A stretch of 51,032 bases of DNA from Parvularculaceae bacterium. GTDB taxonomy: Bacteria > Pseudomonadota > Alphaproteobacteria > Caulobacterales > Parvularculaceae. Below are positions 24,092-31,759 of the stretch, one piece after another. Position 1 is the first letter of the stretch; every line of letters starts with the position of its first letter. Below the pieces are notes generated by a model, which was not told the DNA's origin, did not search any database, and saw only the letters and a list, made by a program, of their open reading frames with translations. The position numbers and the translations under genes are program-made. The stretch spans positions 1 to 51,032 of the forward strand of contig JAJFFW010000084.1 of assembly GCA_021776435.1 (NCBI GenBank), written 5' to 3'.

Positions 24092-24136
24092 TGGCTCCCC
24101 GGGCCGGACTCGAACCAGCGACAAAGCGGTTAACAG
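24092..24136. repeat. Right attachment site of the island
   Basis: 45 bases inside the 3' half of the intact tRNA-Asn, identical to 15349-15393. Integration here rebuilds a complete tRNA, as is usual for tRNA-targeting tyrosine integrases. Confidence 0.93.
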
Positions 24137-24167
24137 CCGCTTGCTCTACCAACTGAGCTACCGGGGA
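24092..24167 (-). tRNA. tRNA-Asn (anticodon GTT)
   Basis: 76 bases including an encoded CCA (complement of 24092-24094). The acceptor stem TCCCCGG pairs with CCGGGGA, the discriminator is G, and the T arm has GGTTCGAGTCC. The anticodon loop CTGTTAA lies in stem GCGG/CCGC, giving anticodon GTT. It is the integration target of the island. A TATATC-like -10 element lies at 24188-24193 on the minus strand, with no convincing -35. Confidence 0.95.
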
Positions 24168-24454
24168 ATATCACCACGTGAGGCGCGGATATAGCAAAGC
24201 ACGCCGCATGAATCCACACCCTTTTTGCATTGGTGGGACAGTAAATGCGTAGAAACTTCCCTTAGAGGTGAGAGACCCGCTCAAACCAGTCGGGGAGGGC
24301 GCGACTACACAATGAGACGGCCGCGTTTTGGGGGAAACGCGGCCGCTACTCTCACTGTCGTGGGGTATGGTGGGTATCTTCTCGGGAGAAGACAATTTGA
24401 TTCTCGATCGAAACTCTTAACAAACCATTAATGCCGATCTTCGCCCAACGGATC
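24168..24454. other. Spacer between tRNA-Asn and the RND operon
   Basis: No gene. A strong 11-bp hairpin (24318-24328 with 24335-24345, 6-base loop) lies 110 bases past the pump stop; it lacks a T-run but may end or stabilise the RND mRNA. A TTAA-N7-TTAA sequence at 24417-24431 resembles a CtrA box but sits downstream of the pump gene, so it may be chance. The tRNA promoter should lie at the left side. Confidence 0.4.
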
Positions 24455-27400
24455 TTATTCGGCCGGCCGCCAGAGCGGGTTTTTTCGCGACCTACCGTCG
24501 CCGAATGATTGCTCGTCATCAGGCTCATCCGGGTGATCTCTTCCGAAATCGCTTTCGAGTGAGGCGCCCTGACCAATGCCTGGCTGCTTCACACCGGTCC
24601 ACGCCCAACGATAGAACCGCGCAATATCAGCGCCAACCGCATACATCGCCGGGACAAAGATAAGCGTCACAAAGGTCGCGAAGAAAACACCGAATGCGAG
24701 CGCAATGACCGTTGGTTTCAGGAACTCAGCATCTGTGGAGTTTTCGAACATGATCGGCAATAAACCGATGAAGGTCGTGATGGATGTGAGCATGATTGGA
24801 CGGAAACGTCCGACGCCCGCTTTGACCAAGGCGGAAAGAGCGCCTTCACCTTGCTCCTTACGCAGTCTATTGACGTAATCAATCAAGACCAGATTGTCGT
24901 TTACAACCACGCCCGCCGCCGCGCCAACGCCGAAGAAGGAAAACAGAGCGAAGTCCAATCCAAAAAGGAAATGCCCGAACATCGCACCCATGAATCCGAA
25001 CGGAATTGCCGTCATGATCAATAGAGGCTCGAAATAGGAACTGAACGCGATCGCCAGCAGCATATACATCGCAAAAAGAGCGATGGCGTAAAGGCCGAAG
25101 AACTCCATAAGGAACTCGGCTTGCGCTTCCGCGTCGCCGCGCTGGGCGAGCGATACGTCTGGATGGCGTTGTTCCCATTCCGGCTGAAACTCTTTCTTGA
25201 ATATTTCCATGATCGCAGCGCGATCGACATTTTCTCGCAATTCGCCCGTAATGCGCGCCGAACGCCGACGGTCACGGCGGTCAATTCGTTTGAAGCTTGG
25301 CGAGAAAGTAACATCGGCCACAGCAGACAACGGCACTTCTCGCCCATCGGCAGTGCGCACGCGCATGTCGTCGAGGCTGGTTAGCGAAGAACGCGCCGCA
25401 TAGGGATAACGCACCATGACGCGAACATCCTGTCCGTTACGCGGCAGGCGTTGAACCTCTTCGCCATAGAAGGCCTGGCGCACCTGGCGTGAGACTTCGG
25501 CAATCGTAAGACCGAAACGTTCTGCGCCCGGTTTTAAGATGATCTGGAGTTCAGGCGTCGCAGATTGCAGGTTATTTCGAACATCGAATATACCGGGAAG
25601 GGTACGCAGATAGTTTTGCACATCGAGCGTAGCGAGGCGCAAATCCTCAAGGTCATCCGCTTCGATACCGTAGGATAAATCCGGCCCGCCGGTATTGAAT
25701 GTGTAGCTGATGTTCACTTCTTCCGCGTCAGCGATTTCACCCACTTCTTCGCGGAACATTTCAGCCACTTCTTCGGACGATTCCTTGCGCTTTGAGCCAT
25801 CAATGATCGTCATATAAGACGTAACTTCGCCTTCATCCGCTCGGACGTAAATGGACTCAACGTAATCGTCGTCGCCGACCTTCCCAAGTTTTTCTTTCAT
25901 CCGATAAGCAGCAGTTTCAACGTCGTCAAAAATCTGTACACTGCGCGAAAAAGGCGCGCCCTCGGGGAGGCGAACGGTCAATTGAAGAAATGTGCTTTGA
26001 ATTTCAGGTTGAAATTTGAAGCTGACCCAGCCCTGCGCCATTAGTGCAACCGAAAACGAGAATGCAATAACGAAAATTGCCACGGTCACATACCGCGCTT
26101 TTACCGCCATAGTGACAACAGGGCGATAAAACTTGTCAGCGAACGCCAGAATGCCGTCGGCAAAAACCGCCTGTAGGCGATAATAAACGCCCTCTTTGTT
26201 CTGCGGCTTCATATGCGCAAGGTGGGAAGGCAAAATTAGGAATGATTCAATCAGTGAAAACGTCAGGGCAAAGATAATCGTTAGGGTAATATGTTTGGTG
26301 AATTGCGATACGCCGCCTGAGATAAATAACCAGGGCGCGAATGCAATCATCGTGGTTAGGACGGCAAACAGCACGGGCTTCGCAACAAGTTGTGTGCCGA
26401 CTATGGCCGCATCGACCCCTTTGCGGCCAGCTTCAACTTTATTGTGTATGGATTCACCAACGATGATGGCGTCATCAACGACGACGCCGATGACCAGAAG
26501 AAAAGCGAACAGCGACAGCATGTTCAACGTGACGCCCGTCATCGGCATGAAAATGAATGCGCCAGCGAAGGAAACCGCAATGCCCGCCGTCACCCAGAAA
26601 GCTACGGCTGGGCGCAAGAACAAGAGGAGAATGATCATGACCAGCACGAGACCAATGAGTGCGTTCGAAGAGACCAGATCCATGCGTCCGAAATAAATTT
26701 CGGCTGTGTCGAACCAGACATAGATTTCGGGAGTGCCGTCTAGCTCCTCGTTCTTGCTATCAACCCAATCATTGATGGCTTTAGAGAGTTTCACGATATT
26801 TAACTCTTCCGGCGCCGAGACCTGCAACAAAATCGCCGGCTTGCCGTTGAGCATCCGTTTTTGTTTGCGGTCTTCAAAACCGTCTATAACGTTCGCGACG
26901 TCACTGATACGGATGACGGCGCCGTCAGGGAGTTGACGAACAACGATCTGTTCGAAATCTTCCTTAGTGTCAGCAAGCGCGCGCACCGAAACCTGAACAT
27001 TGCCGCTGTCGGTACGAACCTGACCACCGGAGACGTTGATGGAAGATCCGCTGACGGCGCGAGCCACATCATCGAATGTCAAACCGTAGCGGCGTAGCGC
27101 TTCTTCGGAAACTTCAATTGAAACTTCTTCATTATTGCCACCCCACAGATTAACGAGCGGTGACCCACCGGGCACTTGAGCCAGTTCATCACGAAGCTCG
27201 CGGGCGATGCGGTTGAGTTCACGCTCATCGAGGTCGCCGTAAATACCCATAAACATGACGCCATTCTGGTTGCGCCAGAGTTGGACGATCGGAGGGAAGG
27301 CATCGGATGGTAACGTAGAAATTCCGTCGACCCGGTTCTTGATTTCATTCAGGAACATCGTTTGATCGACGCTGTCGGCGCCTTCGATATTGATTGACGC

Positions 27401-27667
27401 GACTCCTTCGCGTGCGGTCGAGTCCACATGCTTGACGCCGTCAATGTCAGAAATTGCTTCTTCAATGCGAAGAATGATCTGTTCTTCGACTTCACGCGGC
27501 GCGGCGCCAGGCCAGGCGACCGAAACTGTAGCGCCGTTGAATGTAGCGCTTGGATTGACTTCGCGTCCCATCTGGATGAACGAGAAAACGCCCACGACGA
27601 GAACGGCGATCATCATAAGGTTTGCGGCAACGCGGTTCTTAGCCCACCATGAGATCAATCCGTTCAC
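24455..27667 (-). CDS. RND efflux pump permease (AcrB/HAE family)
   Basis: A proton-driven inner-membrane exporter, 1070 residues, the expected length. The N-terminus is MNGLISWWAKNRVAANLMM. The first porter loop has ATVSVAWPGAAPREVEEQI and the TM4 region has VVDDAIIVGESIHNKVEAG, with the paired Asp residues of the proton relay. The second half repeats the architecture, with VVVNDNLVLIDYVNRLR. Twelve membrane segments and two large periplasmic loops are evident. The porter sequence resembles the multidrug/biocide-type exporters, but the substrate cannot be told. It is the last gene of a three-gene leftward operon and overlaps the adaptor by 4 bases. Confidence 0.95.
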   Translation of the reverse strand: MNGLISWWAKNRVAANLMMIAVLVVGVFSFIQMGREVNPSATFNGATVSVAWPGAAPREVEEQIILRIEEAISDIDGVKHVDSTAREGVASINIEGADSVDQTMFLNEIKNRVDGISTLPSDAFPPIVQLWRNQNGVMFMGIYGDLDERELNRIARELRDELAQVPGGSPLVNLWGGNNEEVSIEVSEEALRRYGLTFDDVARAVSGSSINVSGGQVRTDSGNVQVSVRALADTKEDFEQIVVRQLPDGAVIRISDVANVIDGFEDRKQKRMLNGKPAILLQVSAPEELNIVKLSKAINDWVDSKNEELDGTPEIYVWFDTAEIYFGRMDLVSSNALIGLVLVMIILLLFLRPAVAFWVTAGIAVSFAGAFIFMPMTGVTLNMLSLFAFLLVIGVVVDDAIIVGESIHNKVEAGRKGVDAAIVGTQLVAKPVLFAVLTTMIAFAPWLFISGGVSQFTKHITLTIIFALTFSLIESFLILPSHLAHMKPQNKEGVYYRLQAVFADGILAFADKFYRPVVTMAVKARYVTVAIFVIAFSFSVALMAQGWVSFKFQPEIQSTFLQLTVRLPEGAPFSRSVQIFDDVETAAYRMKEKLGKVGDDDYVESIYVRADEGEVTSYMTIIDGSKRKESSEEVAEMFREEVGEIADAEEVNISYTFNTGGPDLSYGIEADDLEDLRLATLDVQNYLRTLPGIFDVRNNLQSATPELQIILKPGAERFGLTIAEVSRQVRQAFYGEEVQRLPRNGQDVRVMVRYPYAARSSLTSLDDMRVRTADGREVPLSAVADVTFSPSFKRIDRRDRRRSARITGELRENVDRAAIMEIFKKEFQPEWEQRHPDVSLAQRGDAEAQAEFLMEFFGLYAIALFAMYMLLAIAFSSYFEPLLIMTAIPFGFMGAMFGHFLFGLDFALFSFFGVGAAAGVVVNDNLVLIDYVNRLRKEQGEGALSALVKAGVGRFRPIMLTSITTFIGLLPIMFENSTDAEFLKPTVIALAFGVFFATFVTLIFVPAMYAVGADIARFYRWAWTGVKQPGIGQGASLESDFGRDHPDEPDDEQSFGDGRSRKNPLWRPAE

Positions 27668-28941
27668 AGTCTGCCTCCATTTTTAATGGCTTCCGTGACT
27701 TCTGCAGCTGTTGCGGAATCATCGATCGCTTCTGCGATCGCTTCGTCCTCGAGATCATGGTCAGAGCTACTCGGCGCTATAGGTAAGCTCGGCGTGACCT
27801 CATCGCCTTCACCGGCGCCACGCAGAGGCGAAGTCACAACACGTTCGCCGGCAAGAACACCGTTGATGACCGTGATGGTATCGCGCGTACTGGCGACAAC
27901 TTCGACCTTGCGCTCTTCAAGTTTATCTTCGTTTGCAATTACGTATAGGATATCGCGACCGTGAAGCGCTGAGCTTGGCAGCACGATTGCGCTTTCGATC
28001 GGCTTACCTCTGATTTGAGCGGCGACAAAAAGACCCATCGCCAGCGGTGTGCCATGGTCAGAACCTGTCCCATACGGATCATCGACGACGGCGATCGCAG
28101 TTGTTTGGCGGGTGGTTGGGTTTATCGTGCCTTCGCCGCGGGCGATTCGACCCAGCCATTGGTGTTCGCGAGAGGCAATCGTCGCAGTCAGCGTCACAAC
28201 AGGGCCGGGGTTCGCGTCAGATTCCACAAAATCGATTGGCAGTCCGAGTTTTGCCAGATCGGCATCTGTTAGCGACAATCGGATTTCAGCCGTGTCAGTT
28301 GAGAAGATCGTGCCAAGCTCGGCGCCAGGTGAAACGAACTGCCCTTCTCCCGCGACGCGACTTCGCACCCGACCTTGAAATGGCGCGCGTATGTTCGTGC
28401 GATCTAGATTGAGTTCGGCTGAACGGTGGTCCGCTTTTGAGGCGGCGTAATTCGCCCTCGCCTGAGCAAGTTGCGGCAAACGCAATGTCAAATCAGAAGG
28501 GTCGCCTTGTTCTCCGAGATCTTCCCAATCCCGAAGGGCGAGAGTAGATTCTGCCTCTTCACGCCGTAACGCTTCTTCGGATTGAGCAACCCTCGCATGG
28601 GCGCTGGTGACCGCCAGGCGGTAATCGTCGTCTTCGATCTTGATCAACAGATCATCTTTATTGAATGCGCCGCCATTCACGAACTTCTTCGACATGCGCA
28701 CGATCTTGCCTGAGATTTGCGGCGTCAGTGTTATGTCTGTTCGCGGTCGCACCTCACCTTGCGTATAAACGTCAAGCGTAACCGAGCTTTCTTGAGCGAC
28801 GGTATAAAAGACCGTTGGCGCAATGGTTATTGGCGCTGCAGCTTCAATCTTAGGTCGAAGCGAACCCATGATGGCGATGACAGCAAATCCTCCAAAGAGA
28901 ACGCCTGCTGTAATAATCAATGTAAAAAACTTGCGTATCAT
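27664..28941 (-). CDS. RND periplasmic adaptor (membrane fusion protein)
   Basis: A 425-residue protein linking the pump to the outer-membrane channel. An uncleaved N-terminal anchor (about residues 5-27) leads to the barrel-sandwich start (TQGEVRPRTDITLTPQISGKIV). A coiled-coil hairpin at about 105-175 (RVAQSEEALRREEAE) and the lipoyl return (NIRAPFQGRVRSRVAGEGQFVSPGAELG) follow. The tail is acidic (DDSATAAEVTEAIKNGG). The start is 3 bases after the outer-membrane gene, and the stop overlaps the pump gene by 4 bases. Confidence 0.94.
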   Translation of the reverse strand: MIRKFFTLIITAGVLFGGFAVIAIMGSLRPKIEAAAPITIAPTVFYTVAQESSVTLDVYTQGEVRPRTDITLTPQISGKIVRMSKKFVNGGAFNKDDLLIKIEDDDYRLAVTSAHARVAQSEEALRREEAESTLALRDWEDLGEQGDPSDLTLRLPQLAQARANYAASKADHRSAELNLDRTNIRAPFQGRVRSRVAGEGQFVSPGAELGTIFSTDTAEIRLSLTDADLAKLGLPIDFVESDANPGPVVTLTATIASREHQWLGRIARGEGTINPTTRQTTAIAVVDDPYGTGSDHGTPLAMGLFVAAQIRGKPIESAIVLPSSALHGRDILYVIANEDKLEERKVEVVASTRDTITVINGVLAGERVVTSPLRGAGEGDEVTPSLPIAPSSSDHDLEDEAIAEAIDDSATAAEVTEAIKNGGRL

Positions 28942-28944
28942 CGC

Positions 28945-30504
28945 TTACTCTCCGCTCACAAAATTGGCGTCTGCGAGCATTTGCTCAGTCAGAAAATCGC
29001 CGCCTATTGCGAGGTATAACTGGACACGATTAGAGACCCGTTCTTGTGTTGCTTGGATATATTGACTTTCTGACGAAATACGACGGGTTTGGGCGTCTAA
29101 AAGATTAAAAATTGTCGCCGCACCGCTGGTATAGCGTCGTTCCGTCAAATCTTCGGCAGCGGCGGCTTCTTCGTATGCGAGCTGTAAAGCCTCTTCGCGG
29201 ACAGCTAAGTAGGCTTCCGCTGCGAGCGCATTTTCAGCCTCTTCATAAGCTTCGAGAGCCGTTTGGGTGTAGGCGTAGATTGCGGCTTCCGCCACAGCCC
29301 GTTGGCGCCTCGCATCGGCAAGGAGGCGTCCACCCTGAAACAGGGGCTGCAATATGCCTGATGCAAGATTGCCGGCGAGACGGGTCGGATCGACTATATC
29401 TGAAAAGTCAGGGCCACTCGCATTAATTTGGCTTGTCAGGGTGAGTTGAGGCAAGAGCTGTTTACGCGCTGCATTCGCGCGCAAACCAGCAGCTTCCATG
29501 CGCGCTTCTGCGGCGATGACGTCCGGGCGGCGTGCTAAAAGTTCACCTGGGGCGCCGGCGCCTTGTAGAGCAGGGAGTGCGGGAAGCGCCTCAACGGCCG
29601 CCAGTTCTGCGCCAGGATAGCGGCCAAGCAGAACCTCGAGGCGACGTGACGCTTCTTTTTCAAGTCGTTGGCGGAGTGCATGATTGGCTCGGCTCGTGCC
29701 GAGGGCCGAGCGAGAGAGTCGCACATCGAGACTGGATGCAACGCCGCGATCGTAGCGACGTTCGGTGACACGAAGATTGCTTTCGCGCGCGGTTACATCG
29801 CGTTCAGTGAGTTCTCTTTGCTGGCGGGCCTCGATGAGACCGAACCAGGCCTGAGCGACGCCCGCGGCTATTGAAAGCCGAGCGCCGTTGAGATCGGCAT
29901 AATTCGCTTTCGCGTCCTTATAGGCGGCTTTGGTGCCATCCGTGATGCGGCCCCAAAGGTCAATCTCCCATCGAAATTGCGCGCCTAAAGCAAAATTGTT
30001 GACGTAAAATCGTTTGTTGGGGACCAACGTTTCGGCGAAACCGTCTCCGTTCAAATCCAATCCGTCGATTTTGCCGTCTCCGTCGCGATCAACACCGAAT
30101 TGGTCGATGAGATCGGAGCGATTATTAATTTGAGAGTTGCCTGCACCGCCCGCTTGCGCCGCTGATGTTGCATCGACAACAATTGCATTGCGGCTTGAGT
30201 TGAGACTGGCCCCGAGTGTCGGCAGCAGGTCGGCGCGCGCAATTTTTGAACTCGCACGGGCAGCGTCGAGGTTTGACGCGGCCGACAGCAGATCATTATT
30301 GCGGATCATGGCTTCGCTGATCAAAGCCCGCAACGTGTTGTCGCCGAAGGCCGCGACCCAGTCGCCCGTCGGGGCGACCGTCGCCTCAGCGTTCGCGACC
30401 CAATTCTGGGGTGCGTCAGGGAGCTGAGCGTCCAGTAATTCTTTATCGACAGTCGCGCATCCCGCGATCATCAATGCGACAAGTGCTGTCCCCCCTCGAT
30501 ACAT
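28945..30504 (-). CDS. NodT/TolC-family outer-membrane efflux lipoprotein with Asp-rich insertion
   Basis: The outer-membrane channel of the RND system, 519 residues. I start it at the ATG complementary to 30502-30504 (RBS TTGGAG), which places the lipobox LMIAGC (Cys16) correctly; a GTG 7 codons upstream is weaker. Two OEP repeats are present, with TLGASLNSSR, FRWEIDLWGRITDGT, ARRPDVIAAEARMEAAGLRANAA-type blocks and GILQPLFQGGRL. Residues 139-155 carry DRDGDGKID-GLD-LNGDG, an EF-hand/dockerin-like Ca2+-binding insertion unusual in this family. It lies between the first periplasmic helix and the first beta hairpin, so it is likely surface-exposed. First gene of the operon. Confidence 0.92.
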   Translation of the reverse strand: MYRGGTALVALMIAGCATVDKELLDAQLPDAPQNWVANAEATVAPTGDWVAAFGDNTLRALISEAMIRNNDLLSAASNLDAARASSKIARADLLPTLGASLNSSRNAIVVDATSAAQAGGAGNSQINNRSDLIDQFGVDRDGDGKIDGLDLNGDGFAETLVPNKRFYVNNFALGAQFRWEIDLWGRITDGTKAAYKDAKANYADLNGARLSIAAGVAQAWFGLIEARQQRELTERDVTARESNLRVTERRYDRGVASSLDVRLSRSALGTSRANHALRQRLEKEASRRLEVLLGRYPGAELAAVEALPALPALQGAGAPGELLARRPDVIAAEARMEAAGLRANAARKQLLPQLTLTSQINASGPDFSDIVDPTRLAGNLASGILQPLFQGGRLLADARRQRAVAEAAIYAYTQTALEAYEEAENALAAEAYLAVREEALQLAYEEAAAAEDLTERRYTSGAATIFNLLDAQTRRISSESQYIQATQERVSNRVQLYLAIGGDFLTEQMLADANFVSGE

Positions 30505-30579
30505 ATTAAACTCCAATACCGTCACGATATCCGCAGAAATTGCCGCGATACCTTATTTTCTTTTTCTTTACCGCACACG

Positions 30580-30593
30580 ACGTCGCACGACGT
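30580..30593. promoter_or_regulatory. Palindromic candidate operator of the RND operon
   Basis: The 14-base sequence acgtcgcacgacgt is a perfect inverted repeat of 6 bases around a 2-base centre. It lies 76 bases upstream of the efflux start. A further acgacgt copy overlaps it on the left. TetR-type repressors that control RND pumps bind such palindromes, but no regulator gene is adjacent. The rest of 30505-30788 is AT-rich with no gene. Confidence 0.4.
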
Positions 30594-30788
30594 AATGAAT
30601 AAGCCCTCTGGTTCCATTCAGCTTGCGCATTCAATCATGTCGCCTCAAGAGGGAAGCGGCAGAGGGTTGCTGCGCTGCGATGAATAGCACTGCGTTTAGG
30701 CTAGAGCGTTATAATAACACTATAGTTAACGTTTTTGATCCGAATTTCCGGCGGTCGAAGCTCAGAAATCAACACGATTTCGAGAAGT

Positions 30789-30862
30789 TGGAGGCCACGG
30801 CCGGAATCGAACCGGCGTACACGGCTTTGCAGGCCGCTGCGTCACCACTCCGCCACGTGGCC
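30789..30862 (-). tRNA. tRNA-Cys (anticodon GCA)
   Basis: 74 bases with encoded CCA (complement of 30789-30791) and discriminator U. The acceptor stem GGCCACG pairs with CGTGGCC, the T arm has GGTTCGATTCC, and the anticodon loop contains CTGCAAA, giving GCA. There is no sign of integration at its 3' end. Confidence 0.95.
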
Positions 30863-30879
30863 GTAACTTTGGGTGGGGT

Positions 30880-30908
30880 CTCTTAGCGCGGTGTGTTCTC
30901 TGGGTCAA
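30880..30908 (-). promoter_or_regulatory. tRNA-Cys promoter
   Basis: On the minus strand, TTGACC (30908-30903), 17 bases, then TAAGAG (30885-30880), ending 17 bases before the tRNA 5' end. The -35 is near consensus; the GC-rich spacer and discriminator are typical of stable-RNA promoters. Confidence 0.6.
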
Positions 30909-30983
30909 AAGGGAAATCACGCCGTTGCACACGATCGCAGTCAAGGCTATGTGCTCACTTTATCGCAGCGCAGCGAGGAAAAG

Positions 30984-31637
30984 ATGGATTTTCAGGCGGC
31001 TCGCAAACATATGGTCGATAGTCAGGTTCGCCCTAATGACGTGACCGATTTACGATTACACCGCGCGATGGAAGAAATTCCGCGCGAGCTTTTTCTTCCG
31101 ACAGAATTGCGTGGGCAGGCCTATATCGAACGAGAACACACTTATTCACCTGGTCGCACGATGCTGACCGCGAGGGATTTTTCCAAACTTGTAGCCGCAG
31201 CAGACCCCCGACAAGGCGACCTGGTGCTCGATGTCGCGTGCGGCAGTGGGTATTCCACTGCAATTCTGGCCGTTCTTGCAGACATGGTCGTTGCAATTGA
31301 AAGCGATGAGGCTCTCGCGACAACCGCACAAGAAAACCTTACAGCGCTTGATGTCGCCAATGCCGCCGTCGTTGTCAGTGAGGCGCGTATTGGCGCCGCT
31401 GATCAGGGACCATTTGATATTATTTTCCTCGGTTCAGTCATTGAGCTGGAACCGGAGACCCTGCTCGCTCAGTTGAAAGAGGGCGGGCGTCTTGTCACGA
31501 TCCTTAGAACCGACGGTGTTTCCAAAGGCGTTGTCTACAAAAAGAGCGGGACAGCCTGTTCGCCGACCGAAGCATTCGATTCATCCGCCAGCACAATTCT
31601 ACCGGGATTCCAGGCAGTGACTGGCTTCAGGTTTTGA
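30984..31637 (+). CDS. Protein-L-isoaspartate O-methyltransferase family protein
   Basis: A 217-residue PCMT-like methyltransferase from ATG 30984 (RBS GAGGAAAAG); an upstream in-frame start at 30873 would overlap the tRNA-Cys promoter. The N-terminus (MVDSQVRPNDVTDLRLHRAMEE, FLPTELRGQAYIE) and motif I (VLDVACGSGYSTAIL, residues 81-95) are the alphaproteobacterial PCMT-like form found directly upstream of tolC. It would use SAM to repair isoaspartyl residues, or act on another acidic substrate. The usual strict PCMT substrate motif is not obvious, so true repair activity is uncertain. Confidence 0.85.
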   Translation: MDFQAARKHMVDSQVRPNDVTDLRLHRAMEEIPRELFLPTELRGQAYIEREHTYSPGRTMLTARDFSKLVAAADPRQGDLVLDVACGSGYSTAILAVLADMVVAIESDEALATTAQENLTALDVANAAVVVSEARIGAADQGPFDIIFLGSVIELEPETLLAQLKEGGRLVTILRTDGVSKGVVYKKSGTACSPTEAFDSSASTILPGFQAVTGFRF

Positions 31638-31759
31638 AACCAGCCTGATCACGCATAAAAAAATAAGAAAATGGCAGTAAAACTGCTCAAATAGCTTGAG
31701 AAAAAACCTCGGGCGCCAATGTGTGTTTTGGTCGTCGATTATTATTTTGAGTAGTTTCA

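Larger units (their letters stand above)
15349..24136. mobile_element. 8.7-kb tRNA-Asn island, candidate phage satellite
   Basis: The element is bounded by a perfect 45-bp direct repeat (15349-15393 and 24092-24136) that is the 3' part of tRNA-Asn including CCA; one repeat unit plus interior is 8743 bp. Order: tyrosine integrase, unknown, AlpA, unknown, DUF3631 ATPase, two small proteins, HK97-type capsid, tape measure, P27 TerS. All genes are on the plus strand and intact. Portal, TerL, protease, connector, tail fibre and lysis genes are missing. This fits a satellite that packages itself using a helper phage. A remnant prophage is less likely given intact frames and both att sites, but cannot be excluded. 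Confidence 0.85.

Noticed and set aside
30623-30886. Open frame of 87 codons across tRNA-Cys
   Set aside because: Its C-terminal part is the antisense of the tRNA (IEPAYTALQ-type artefact), with no RBS or family.
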